Positions 33,844 through 41,763 of a stretch of 64,000 nt of DNA are shown one piece after another. Made by a program: the position numbers and the translations under genes. Where the stretch lies: positions 324,644 through 388,643 of the forward strand of contig VMFU01000001.1 of assembly GCA_007376205.1 (NCBI GenBank), in the 5' to 3' direction. The stretch's first letter is position 1; each line of letters opens with the position of its first letter. The DNA is from Candidatus Peregrinibacteria bacterium Gr01-1014_25. Its GTDB lineage: Bacteria; Patescibacteriota; Gracilibacteria; Peribacterales; Peribacteraceae. Below the pieces are notes generated by a model, which saw nothing but the letters and a program-made list of their open reading frames with translations, had not been told where the DNA came from and did no database searches.

Positions 33844-35121
33844 ATGCTCACCTATCTCCACCAAATCTGGCACTCGCCTGACCTCCGCCGGAAGATCCTC
33901 GTCACGCTCACGCTCCTGGCTATCTACCGCCTGGTCGCGCACATTCCCGTGCCCGGAACCAGCCCCGACGGATTCGCGCAATTCCTCGACACGCGCTCCG
34001 GCGCGGGCGTCATCGGCATCTTCTCCGCGCTCACGGGCGGCAACCTCGACAACTTCTCCGTGGTGATGCTCGGCCTCGCACCGTACATCAACGCGTCCAT
34101 CATCATCCAGCTCTGCACGGTCATCTTCCCCAAACTCGAAGCCTTGAGCAAAGAGGGGGCCCAGGGCCAGCAGCAATTGAGCCGCTACACGCGGTGGCTT
34201 TCCCTGCCGATGGGATTCCTTCAGAGCTACGGGTTCCTCATCCTCCTGCGGCAGGCGGGCGTCGATCTGGTGGACCTCTCATTTCCCGCCGTCCTGCTGC
34301 CGATGCTCTACGTGACGGCCGGCTGCATGTTCCTGATGTGGATCGGTGAGCTCATCACCGAGAAGGGGATCGGTAACGGCATCTCCCTGATCATCTTCAC
34401 CGGCATCGTCGCGGAAGTGCCGATGCGCATCAGCGCGATCCTTCTGGGAGGGCAGACGAAGGCGGCGCCGTTCATGCTGTTCGCCATCGTCTCGCTGGCG
34501 CTCCTCGTCATCGTGGTTCTGTTCACGGACGCGCATCGCTTCATCCCGGTGACGTACGCCAATCAGGGCGCGGGCCGCGGCGTGCAGGGGGGCATCCCCC
34601 TCCGCCTCAATCAAGCGGGCATGATCCCGATCATCTTCGCCATCTCCCTCATCACGTTGCCGACGATCATCGCGCAGTTCCTCTCCACCGCGCCGCGCTT
34701 CCAGGCGTTCGTGCGATTTCTCAATACGCATCTCAACTCCCAGAATCCCGGTTGGGGGTACATCATCGTGTACTTCGCCCTCGTCCTCGCGTTCACGTTC
34801 TTCTACGTCTCGGTGACGTTCAAACCCAAGGACGTCGCGGAGAGCATCCAGAAGCGCGGCGGATTCATCCCCGGCACGCGTCCCGGGCCGCAGACGGCCG
34901 CCGTGCTGGAGCGCGTCAGCATGCACCTCAACGTGTGGGGCGGCATCTTCCTGGGCATCATCGCGATCATTCCGCTCATCTTCACGAAGTACACAACGTT
35001 GAGCAGCGCGGACCTCATCATCTCGGGATCCGGGCTGATCATCGTCGTCGGCACGGTGATGGAGTTGATCCGCCAGCTCAATGCGCAAATGCTCGCGCAC
35101 GATTACGAAAAACTTGTGTAG
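33844..35121 (+). CDS. secY: Protein translocase subunit SecY
   Basis: Central channel subunit of the Sec translocon in the cytoplasmic membrane. The 425-residue protein has about ten hydrophobic segments and the family blocks RLVAHIPVPGTSPDGFAQFL, MLGLAPYINASIIIQL, EGAQGQQQLSRYTRWL and GRGVQGGIPLRLNQAGMIPI. Its place after rplO and before adk is the normal bacterial order. Confidence 0.97.
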   Translation: MLTYLHQIWHSPDLRRKILVTLTLLAIYRLVAHIPVPGTSPDGFAQFLDTRSGAGVIGIFSALTGGNLDNFSVVMLGLAPYINASIIIQLCTVIFPKLEALSKEGAQGQQQLSRYTRWLSLPMGFLQSYGFLILLRQAGVDLVDLSFPAVLLPMLYVTAGCMFLMWIGELITEKGIGNGISLIIFTGIVAEVPMRISAILLGGQTKAAPFMLFAIVSLALLVIVVLFTDAHRFIPVTYANQGAGRGVQGGIPLRLNQAGMIPIIFAISLITLPTIIAQFLSTAPRFQAFVRFLNTHLNSQNPGWGYIIVYFALVLAFTFFYVSVTFKPKDVAESIQKRGGFIPGTRPGPQTAAVLERVSMHLNVWGGIFLGIIAIIPLIFTKYTTLSSADLIISGSGLIIVVGTVMELIRQLNAQMLAHDYEKLV

Positions 35122-35181
35122 CGGACAGCGTACAGCGAGCAGCATTCCTCATCGCTGGCCGCCGTCTTTCGTCCCGCATCC

Positions 35182-35745
35182 ATGGACATTCTCCTCTTCG
35201 GAATTCAGGGCAGCGGTAAGGGAACGCAGGCGCGCAAGCTGGCTGCGGAGCGTGGGTATCGCATCTTCGAGGCAGGCGCGGAGCTGCGGCGGATCGCCGC
35301 GTCGGACACCGACCTTGGCCGGTCGGTGAAGGCGACTATCGACGCGGGCCACCATGTGTCCCAGGAGATCATCATGGAGGTCGTTGAGCGGTTCCTCTCG
35401 GCGCTACCGCCGGATGCGGCCGTTCTGTTCGACGGTATTCCCCGCAATCTCGGCCAGCAGGAGGCGTTCGATGCGCTCATGGCGCGGCTCAGCAGGACGT
35501 TCCGGTGCCTGGAATTGCGCGTCGACGAAGAAGCGGCGATCAAGCGCATCCTCGGCCGCGCCGCACTCGAGGGCAGAAACGACGACGCCAATGAGGAGTC
35601 CATCCGACGGCGTATCGGACTCTTTCACGAGAAGACGCAGCCAGTCATCGATATCTACCGCGCGCGCGACATGGTCGTCGACATCGATGGCGACGGAACG
35701 GTGGGGGACGTGTATGGGCGCCTCCAGCAAGCCTTGGACGCATAG
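35182..35745 (+). CDS. adk: Adenylate kinase
   Basis: Interconverts AMP + ATP and 2 ADP. The P-loop is GIQGSGKGTQARK near the N-terminus, the AMP-site segment is VLFDGIPRNLGQQEAFD, and RRIGLFHEKTQPVIDIYRAR is near the C-terminus. At 187 residues it is the short form without the zinc-binding LID insertion. The order secY-adk-map-infA is conserved in bacteria. Confidence 0.93.
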   Translation: MDILLFGIQGSGKGTQARKLAAERGYRIFEAGAELRRIAASDTDLGRSVKATIDAGHHVSQEIIMEVVERFLSALPPDAAVLFDGIPRNLGQQEAFDALMARLSRTFRCLELRVDEEAAIKRILGRAALEGRNDDANEESIRRRIGLFHEKTQPVIDIYRARDMVVDIDGDGTVGDVYGRLQQALDA

Positions 35746-35763
35746 ACGCTGTATCCTCTTCCC

Positions 35764-36510
35764 ATGCCTCACGTTCTGACCCTCACCGCGGACGAAGCCG
35801 ACGTCCTTCGCAAAGGCGGGGTGATCCTGCGTCAGTGCCTGGCGCACTTGGCGACGCTCGTGGCCCCGGGCATGCAGACGGCCGATTTGGACGAGGAGGC
35901 CGAGACGTTCATCCGCGATCACGGCGCGGCGCCGGCGTTCAAGGGGTACCGCGACTACCCGGCGACGCTCTGCACGTCGGTCAATGAGCAATGCGTGCAC
36001 GGCATCCCCGGTGCGTACGCGCTGGCGGAAGGCGACATCATCTCCATCGATTGCGGCGTGCTCTTCGAGGGTCTCTACACCGATTCTTGCATCACCGTGG
36101 GCGTGGGACGCATCGATGATCTGTCGCGCCGCCTGATCGACGCGGCGACACGCGCGCTGGAGCGTGCGCTCGACGTCGTGCGCGCCGGCGTGCACGTGGG
36201 CGACATCTCCTCCACGATTCAGCAAGAAGTCGAATCGCGCGGCTTCTCTCCTGTGCCCGCGCTGACGGGCCATGGCATCGGGCGTTCCCTGCACCAATTC
36301 CCCGATATCCCCAACGTCGGCAAAGCCGGGACGGGAGCGGTCATTCCGGCGGGAGCGGCCATCGCCATCGAGCCGATCATTGCCGCGGGGAAGGGGGAGG
36401 TCTACGAAGCCGGCGACGGCTGGACGCTTATCGCCACGGATGGCTCGCGTTGCGCACACATGGAGCACACCGTCCTCGTAACGGAGGACGGATGCGACGT
36501 GATTGCATGA
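35764..36510 (+). CDS. map: Methionine aminopeptidase, type I
   Basis: Removes the initiator methionine from nascent proteins. The 248-residue protein has the metal ligands of the family: ISIDCGVLFEGLYTDSCITV (two Asp), GHGIGRSLHQFPDIPN (His), IAIEPI (Glu) and the C-terminal HMEHTVLVTEDG (Glu). Length is normal. A TATCCT box seven bases before the ATG might provide an extra leaderless transcript. Confidence 0.96.
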   Translation: MPHVLTLTADEADVLRKGGVILRQCLAHLATLVAPGMQTADLDEEAETFIRDHGAAPAFKGYRDYPATLCTSVNEQCVHGIPGAYALAEGDIISIDCGVLFEGLYTDSCITVGVGRIDDLSRRLIDAATRALERALDVVRAGVHVGDISSTIQQEVESRGFSPVPALTGHGIGRSLHQFPDIPNVGKAGTGAVIPAGAAIAIEPIIAAGKGEVYEAGDGWTLIATDGSRCAHMEHTVLVTEDGCDVIA

Positions 36511-36514
36511 GGGG

Positions 36515-36790
36515 TCAATGGCGCCGGTGAGGCTTGAACCACCGCCCGGGAACACGGTCTTTCCAGAGCAGATCCCGTAGGGAGAGCGCTCCCCAGATTG
36601 TGTTGAGAATGGCGAAGGGCCAGGCATACGTTGCAACAGCCGATGCTACGAGGAGAGCCGAACCCACGAAGTTCACTGCGTCGTAGGCAAAGTCATCCTG
36701 CGTCCACTGGTGACGCTGGACAGCGATATACGCCCAGAGGATGCAGACCATCCCGATGAGTCCAAGCATAAGAAACGGATCAATCGTCAT
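36515..36790 (-). CDS. Small membrane protein, about 91 residues
   Basis: A small protein with three hydrophobic helices: PFLMLGLIGMVCILWAYIAV, AVNFVGSALLVASAVATYAW and FAILNTIWGALSLRDLLW. The pattern, with a conserved central acidic stretch (DDFAYDAVNF), resembles the small CBU_0592-type bacterial membrane proteins of unknown function. It faces map with a four-base gap and is divergent from infA. The ATG at 36790 is used. Confidence 0.75.
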   Translation of the reverse strand: MTIDPFLMLGLIGMVCILWAYIAVQRHQWTQDDFAYDAVNFVGSALLVASAVATYAWPFAILNTIWGALSLRDLLWKDRVPGRWFKPHRRH

Positions 36791-36798
36791 AATTGGTA

Positions 36799-36868
36799 GA
36801 GTGTACCCCACTCTACGACGTAGGAAATGTATTTCTATAAAATAAAAACTATATTTTGCAATACATTT
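36799..36868. promoter_or_regulatory. AT-rich divergent region with inverted repeats before infA
   Basis: AAATGTATT (36825-36833) and AATACATTT (36860-36868) form a perfect nine-base inverted repeat around an A/T-rich centre, and AGAGTG/CACTCT forms a hairpin at 36799-36815. This is the most AT-rich segment of the ribosomal cluster and probably holds the divergent promoters or an operator for infA and the small membrane protein. Confidence 0.5.
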
Positions 36869-36986
36869 TCACAATTTCCCGGGTTTTTGGGGGTGAAAGC
36901 CTTGAAGGAGGGCTGTGGAAGCCTGTAGGATGCCGCGGCTCTCGCAGGGCGCTTGTGCTTCTGTGAGCATTCCGACTGTTGCCTTT

Positions 36987-37283
36987 GTGGCGAAAGATGT
37001 CATAGAGCTCATCGGCATCGTGGTGGAAACCTACCCGAATGCCACCTTCCGTGTCCGGATCGACAGTCCGCAAGCGAAAGATCATGAGCTCCTTTGTCAC
37101 CTGGCCGGTCGGATGCGTGTCAACAGAGTGCACATTCTCCCGGGCGACCGCGTGCGCGTGGAGATGACCCCTTATGACCTGGAGAAGGGGCGCATCACCT
37201 ACCGCTTCCGCAGCGATCAATTCCCCCTGCAGCCGGGAGGCGCACCACAAGCCCCCGCAAGTGACGTTCCCCCTGCCGCATGA
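36987..37283 (+). CDS. infA: Translation initiation factor IF-1
   Basis: Binds the A site of the 30S subunit during initiation. The family sequence starts at a GTG at 36987 (read [19 protein letters not shown]) and includes [20 protein letters not shown] and GRITYRFRS. The frame is open from 36915, but the extra 24 residues are not part of IF-1. At 98 residues it has a Pro/Ala-rich tail of about 20. The stop overlaps the start of rpmJ (ATGA). Confidence 0.92.
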   Translation: MAKDVIELIGIVVETYPNATFRVRIDSPQAKDHELLCHLAGRMRVNRVHILPGDRVRVEMTPYDLEKGRITYRFRSDQFPLQPGGAPQAPASDVPPAA

Positions 37284-37408
37284 AAGTCCGCCCCTCCGTG
37301 AAGCCGATGTGCAAAGACTGCCGCCTGATCATCCGCGGCAACCGCCGCGGCAAGAAGATCCGCCGCATCGTCTGCAAGAATCCCAAGCACAAGCAGCGCC
37401 AAGGTTAG
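37280..37408 (+). CDS. rpmJ: Ribosomal protein L36
   Basis: A 42-residue zinc-ribbon ribosomal protein. [20 protein letters not shown] followed by [14 protein letters not shown] gives the CxxC...C...H zinc pattern of L36. It overlaps the IF-1 stop by four bases and precedes S13, the normal position. The spacer after it contains repeat-like GCGGACAGCGGTCAGTGACC. Confidence 0.95.
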   Translation: MKVRPSVKPMCKDCRLIIRGNRRGKKIRRIVCKNPKHKQRQG

Positions 37409-37467
37409 CAATCAGCGGACAGCGGTCAGTGACCAGCGTCCGTTTCCCCCCCCTCCCATCGTCCACC

Positions 37468-37848
37468 ATGGTCCGCATCTCTGGAATCGTTCTCCCCGGC
37501 AAGAAGCGCATCGTCATCGCCCTGACATCGATCAAGGGCATCGGCCAGACGCTGTCCCAGCGCATCCTGCGTGACGTCGGCATCAATCCCGATGTGAAGG
37601 CCGAGACATTGACGGAGGAGCAAGAGGCGCGTCTGCGTGCCCGCATGGAACGTGAGACGACCGAAGGGGAGCTCGTCCGTAAGGTCGCCATGGACATCAA
37701 GCGCCTGCAGGACATCGGCACGTGGAGGGGATATCGGCACAAGCGCAAGCTCCCCGTTCGCGGCCAGACATCGCGCCGCAACGCCCGAACGAAGCGCGGC
37801 AAGCGCAAGACGGGACTCTCCGGCCGCGTCACGCTCACAAAAACGTAG
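37468..37848 (+). CDS. rpsM: Ribosomal protein S13
   Basis: Small-subunit head protein contacting 50S and P-site t[43 protein letters not shown] and [20 protein letters not shown] are diagnostic; 126 residues, normal. The frame extends upstream through a spacer but the ATG at 37468 is the family start. Confidence 0.96.
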   Translation: MVRISGIVLPGKKRIVIALTSIKGIGQTLSQRILRDVGINPDVKAETLTEEQEARLRARMERETTEGELVRKVAMDIKRLQDIGTWRGYRHKRKLPVRGQTSRRNARTKRGKRKTGLSGRVTLTKT

Positions 37849-37891
37849 TCGGACCCCTCTGTTCGAATCCCCATTCCCGATTCCCTCCACA

Positions 37892-38314
37892 ATGCCCGAG
37901 ACCCCCGTCACCACCGCGCCGCCGGCCAAGACCGGTCCCAAGGTTCGCAAGAAGAAAATCAAGCGCACCCTCACCAAGGCACGCGTGTGCATCCATGCCT
38001 ACGAGAACAACACGATCGTGACGATCACAGATTTCGAGGGGAACGTCCTGGGGTGGGCGAGCGCCGGATCGGTGGGGTTCGAGGGGACGCGCAAGTCCAC
38101 GCCCTACGCCGCCAAAGTCGCCGCCGAGACCGCGGCCCAGAAAGTCGCCCCGTACGGCATAGAGTCCGTCCAGGTGGAGATCAAGGGCATCGGTCCCGGC
38201 CGCGAGCAGTCGCTCCGCGGATTACAGGGTGCGGGACTGAACATCGACGCCATCATCGATACCACGCCCATCCCCCATGGCGGCTGCCGCCCCCCGCGCA
38301 AGCGCCGCGTCTAG
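37892..38314 (+). CDS. rpsK: Ribosomal protein S11
   Basis: Small-subunit platform protein: [40 protein letters not shown] and [20 protein letters not shown]. The 140 residues include a basic N-terminal extension. Its start follows a GTTCGAATCCCCATTCCC repeat element. Confidence 0.96.
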   Translation: MPETPVTTAPPAKTGPKVRKKKIKRTLTKARVCIHAYENNTIVTITDFEGNVLGWASAGSVGFEGTRKSTPYAAKVAAETAAQKVAPYGIESVQVEIKGIGPGREQSLRGLQGAGLNIDAIIDTTPIPHGGCRPPRKRRV

Positions 38315-38351
38315 CCCGTCCTACCTCTAACCCTTCATCTAACCCCTATCC

Positions 38352-38966
38352 ATGCGTTATACCGGTCCCAAAGCACGGCGTTGTCGCAGGCAGGAGATGA
38401 ACCTGTACGGCAGCGATAAGTACGACAAGATTCTGGCGCGCAAGCCGCACCCTCCGGGCAAGAGCCCGCGCGGACGTCTGGGTCGCAAGTCCGAGTACGC
38501 GCGACAGCTCATGGAGAAGCAGCGCGTGCGCGACATGTACGGCCTGTCCGAGCGTCAGTTTCGTCGTCTGTACGCCGAGGCCATGCGGACCAAGGCCGAT
38601 ACGGGCGACCGGATGAAGCAGCTCCTCGAACAGCGCCTCGACAACGTCATCTACCGTGCGGGGTTCGCCATCACGCGCGTCCAGGCGCGCCAGCTTGCGG
38701 GCCACGGCCACTTCCTGATCGACGGCGTGCGCGTGACGTGCCCATCCTTCCGCGTCCGCGCCGGACAGAACATCGCCGCGCGCCCGCGCAGCCAGCAGTC
38801 CACGGCCTTCGTTGAGATCCTGCGTCGGCACGAGAAATACATGCCTCCCGCCTGGCTCAAAGTCGACGCCGGCAAGCTCGCCGTCGAGGTCGTCGGCCTC
38901 CCGCGTCCCGAGGACGCGGAACAGGCGGCCGACATGCGTCAGGTCGTTGAGTTCTACTCCCGCTGA
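38352..38966 (+). CDS. rpsD: Ribosomal protein S4
   Basis: 16S-binding assembly initiator. MRYTGPKARRCRRQEMNLYG, then QRLDNVIYRAGFAITRVQAR with HFLIDGVRVTCPSFRV as the S4 domain. At 204 residues it is normal. The N-terminus has one Cys only, so it is the non-zinc form. Confidence 0.96.
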   Translation: MRYTGPKARRCRRQEMNLYGSDKYDKILARKPHPPGKSPRGRLGRKSEYARQLMEKQRVRDMYGLSERQFRRLYAEAMRTKADTGDRMKQLLEQRLDNVIYRAGFAITRVQARQLAGHGHFLIDGVRVTCPSFRVRAGQNIAARPRSQQSTAFVEILRRHEKYMPPAWLKVDAGKLAVEVVGLPRPEDAEQAADMRQVVEFYSR

Positions 38967-39008
38967 TCCCGAATCCGGTCACTTCCTAGCCCTCTTCCCA
39001 GCCCTCGT

Positions 39009-40007
39009 ATGCACATCATTCAGGAGGAAATCGGTCTCCCCGTCTTCGCAGCCGCGAAGGGCGCCAAGGGCGACGACACGCACAAGGTGTACACGATTGC
39101 GCCTCTCCCCCCGGGCTACGGCATGACGCTGGGCAACGCGTTGCGCCGCGCGCTCTTGAGCAGCCTCCCGGGCGCTGCCGTCTCGATGATCCGCATCCAG
39201 GGCGTGCAGCACGAGTACACGACGCTCAAGGGCGTTCGCGAATCCGTGGTGGATATCATGCTCAACCTCAAGGATCTCAAGCTCCGCAAGCACAGCAAGG
39301 AGCCGGAAGTCATCACGCTCGAGGTCAAGGGCCCCAAAGTCGTCACGGCCAAGGACATCCAGTCCACCGCCGACGTTGAGGTGCTCAACCCCGATCTCGT
39401 CCTCTTCACTCTGGAGAAGGGTGGCTCGGTCTCGATGCAGCTGACGGTCGAGAAGGGCGTCGGCTACGAGCCCGCCGTCGAGCGCAACAAGAGGCAGCAT
39501 GAGCCAGGCCTCATCCACATCGACGCGGTCTACAGTCCCGTCGAGAAGGTGCGGTTCGATGTCCAGGCGGCACGCGTCGGGCAGCGCACGAACCTCGACA
39601 AGCTCGTCCTCGAAGTGCAGACCAACGGCTCGCTCACAGCCGACGAAGCCGTCCAGTTCGCCAGCCAGCTGCTGCAGAGTTACTTCGTCTACTTCGGCAG
39701 CGATCAGAAAGTCGTCGAGCAGGAATTCATGGCGGACTTCTCGCGCGCCAGCGCGCAGACGACTACCGAAGAGGTGACGACCGTCGCCCCGTCCAAGGAG
39801 ACGTACACGCCGATCGAGATCCTCAACCTCTCCCCGCGCACCCTCAACGCGCTCATCAACGCCGGCGTCGGCTCCATCGAGCAGCTGACGAAGTGCACCG
39901 AGTCCATGCTTAGCAACTTCCGCGGTTTCGGCGCGAAGGCGCTGGACGAGGTGAAGGGCACCCTGCAGAGCCGCGGCTTGTCTCTTTCCGACGATTTGCA
40001 GGAGTGA
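39009..40007 (+). CDS. rpoA: RNA polymerase alpha subunit
   Basis: Scaffold for polymerase assembly. The N-terminal domain has GYGMTLGNALRRALLSSLPG and VRESVVDIMLNLKDLKLR; the C-terminal domain (alpha-CTD) is TPIEILNLSPRTLNALINAG then FRGFGAKALDEVKGTLQSRG. At 332 residues it is complete. It sits between S4 and L17 as usual. Confidence 0.97.
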   Translation: MHIIQEEIGLPVFAAAKGAKGDDTHKVYTIAPLPPGYGMTLGNALRRALLSSLPGAAVSMIRIQGVQHEYTTLKGVRESVVDIMLNLKDLKLRKHSKEPEVITLEVKGPKVVTAKDIQSTADVEVLNPDLVLFTLEKGGSVSMQLTVEKGVGYEPAVERNKRQHEPGLIHIDAVYSPVEKVRFDVQAARVGQRTNLDKLVLEVQTNGSLTADEAVQFASQLLQSYFVYFGSDQKVVEQEFMADFSRASAQTTTEEVTTVAPSKETYTPIEILNLSPRTLNALINAGVGSIEQLTKCTESMLSNFRGFGAKALDEVKGTLQSRGLSLSDDLQE

Positions 40008-40050
40008 TCTTGCCCGATAAGGGCCGTGGCCCTTATCCTCCCCGCCCCCC

Positions 40051-40476
40051 ATGCGTCACCGACGTTCCCGCATCGGCATCCCCGGAAAGCCCGACAGGGC
40101 CCGCATGATGGCGCGAAATCTTGTGACGTCCATTCTTCTCTACGAATCCATCCGCACCACCCGCAAGCGTGCCAAGGCCGTCCAGCCGATGGTGGACCGC
40201 CTCATCGCCCTCGCGAAGCGCTCGTCGAAGCGCGAGGCCATCCGCTCACTCATGCAGGTCGTGACCGATGATAACGCCTGTCGCAAGACGCTGGAGGTCT
40301 TCGTCCCCCGCTATGCCCATCGCCCCTCGGGGTTCACCCGCATCGTCCCCGTGGGCCTGCGCAAGGGTGACGGCGCGCAACTCGTCGATCTGGTGATGAT
40401 GGATCAGGTGAGCGGACAGCAGGCAGCGAGCAGCGGAAAGCGTGCCAAGAAAGTTTCCACCCCCGCGAGCACATGA
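40051..40476 (+). CDS. rplQ: Ribosomal protein L17
   Basis: Tunnel-exit protein: MRHRRSRIGIPGKPDRARMM, ARNLVTSILLYESIRTTRKR, then GFTRIVPVGLRKGDGAQLVD. Of its 141 residues the last 25 (including SGQQAASSGKRAKKVSTP) form a Ser/Ala/Lys tail encoded by GCGGACAGCAGGCAGCGAGC-type repeat sequence. The stop overlaps the rplM start. Confidence 0.94.
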   Translation: MRHRRSRIGIPGKPDRARMMARNLVTSILLYESIRTTRKRAKAVQPMVDRLIALAKRSSKREAIRSLMQVVTDDNACRKTLEVFVPRYAHRPSGFTRIVPVGLRKGDGAQLVDLVMMDQVSGQQAASSGKRAKKVSTPAST

Positions 40477-40904
40477 AAACCACGACCGTCAAAACGTCGG
40501 CTCCCGCGTGGCATCTGATCGATGCCGAGAAGCAGGTCCTCGGCAAGGTCGCCGTCGCTGCGGCCCAGCTCCTGCGCGGCAAGCACAAGTCGAGCTTCAG
40601 CCCGCACCAGCTCTGCGGCGATCACGTCGTCGTGGTGAACATCGCCAAGCTCTCGTTCCAGGGCACCAAGCCCATGAAGAAGACCTACTACAAGCACACG
40701 GGATACGCGGGCCACCTCAAGAGTACGACGCTGGAGAACATGATGCGGTCGCACCCCGAGCGCGTCATCGAGATCGCCGTGAAGGGCATGCTGCCTCGCA
40801 ACAAACTCCGCGCCCAGCTCCTCAAACGCCTCCACGTCTTCGCCGACGCCGCGCACCCCTACGCACCCCAGAAGCCCGCTTCCTATTCCCTCGCAAAACG
40901 ATGA
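40473..40904 (+). CDS. rplM: Ribosomal protein L13
   Basis: Early-assembly large-subunit protein: WHLIDAEKQVLGKVAVAAAQ, LLRGKHKSSFSPHQLCGDHV, YYKHTGYAGHLKS and GMLPRNKLRAQLLKRLHVFA. 143 residues, normal. ATGA overlaps with the genes on both sides. Confidence 0.96.
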   Translation: MKTTTVKTSAPAWHLIDAEKQVLGKVAVAAAQLLRGKHKSSFSPHQLCGDHVVVVNIAKLSFQGTKPMKKTYYKHTGYAGHLKSTTLENMMRSHPERVIEIAVKGMLPRNKLRAQLLKRLHVFADAAHPYAPQKPASYSLAKR

Positions 40905-41308
40905 GTGCCTCCGCAGCCAAACGGCCGTACTTCTACTCCTGCGGCAAGCGCAAGACCGCGATCGCCCGCGTGCGCCTGTTCCAGGACGGCAACGGCGCCG
41001 TGCAGGTCAACGGCATGCCTCTCGCGCAGTACTTCGCGGGCGTGCAGATCGAGAACGTCCTGGCCCCCCTCGCCATCGCCGGCCTCAAGAGCCAGGTCGA
41101 TGTTGAAGCGCAGATCATCGGCGGCGGGAAAATGTCCCAATCCGACGCCCTGCGCCACGGCATCAGCCGCGCGCTCCTGCTCCTGAACCCCGAATACCGC
41201 CCCGAACTGAAGCGTGCGGGGTTCCTGCGCCGCGACGCCCGCGTCAAAGAGCGCAAGAAGCCGGGTCTCAAGCGAGCCCGCCGAGCCCCGCAATTCAGCA
41301 AGCGCTAA
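40901..41308 (+). CDS. rpsI: Ribosomal protein S9
   Basis: Small-subunit head protein whose C-terminal tail touches P-site tRNA. From the ATG at 40901: YFYSCGKRKTAIARVRLFQD, QIIGGGKMSQSDALRHGISR and the end PGLKRARRAPQFSKR, all standard; 135 residues. It is the last gene of the ribosomal cluster; no clear terminator follows before the convergent gene at 41340. Confidence 0.96.
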   Translation: MSASAAKRPYFYSCGKRKTAIARVRLFQDGNGAVQVNGMPLAQYFAGVQIENVLAPLAIAGLKSQVDVEAQIIGGGKMSQSDALRHGISRALLLLNPEYRPELKRAGFLRRDARVKERKKPGLKRARRAPQFSKR

Positions 41309-41339
41309 GGCGCAAGGAGACCACGAAGACGTTTCGTCC

Positions 41340-41693
41340 TCACCCCACCGCCATTTTCACGTAATACAGACTCGTTCCCTGGCTCTCCAACACGAGCTCG
41401 GCGTCCAGGGTGGTGAGCTGGATGATTGTCTGGCACATCTTGAGCAGCACCGACGGCGGCAGGTTCACGCCTGCTTCCAGACATGTCGCGCACAGGCCGG
41501 CTGCGTCTTTACCCTTGAGGAACTTCTCCCCGCGTTCCTGAATGACCCGCGCCAGCGCCCGCTGAATGTTCAACACGTACCGCTCGATGTACATCTCCAA
41601 ATCCTCGACGGGGATTTCCTGTACTTCGGGCAGGGCCTCGAGAATGTCCAGGTCCGTCTGGATGGCATGGGCGATGCAGGCGTCGATCGTCAT
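41340..41693 (-). CDS. Hypothetical protein, 117 residues
   Basis: Unrecognised small helical protein from the ATG at 41693 (MTIDACIAHAIQTDLDILEA). It contains CATCLEAGVNLPPSVLLKMC, including one CxxC pair. It lies 70 bases downstream of the 1607-residue gene on the same strand but has its own promoter. No signal peptide or membrane segment. Confidence 0.72.
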   Translation of the reverse strand: MTIDACIAHAIQTDLDILEALPEVQEIPVEDLEMYIERYVLNIQRALARVIQERGEKFLKGKDAAGLCATCLEAGVNLPPSVLLKMCQTIIQLTTLDAELVLESQGTSLYYVKMAVG

Positions 41694-41725
41694 GGGAGTG
41701 GGTGTGGATGTTTGGTGAACCCACC

Positions 41726-41754
41726 AGTATAGCACGACCGGCCTTCTCCGCCAA
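41726..41754 (-). promoter_or_regulatory. Promoter of the 117-residue gene
   Basis: On the minus strand TTGGCG (41754-41749) and TATACT (41731-41726) are 17 bases apart. The leader to the ATG at 41693 would be about 25 bases. Confidence 0.6.
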
Positions 41755-41763
41755 GACGTTTGT

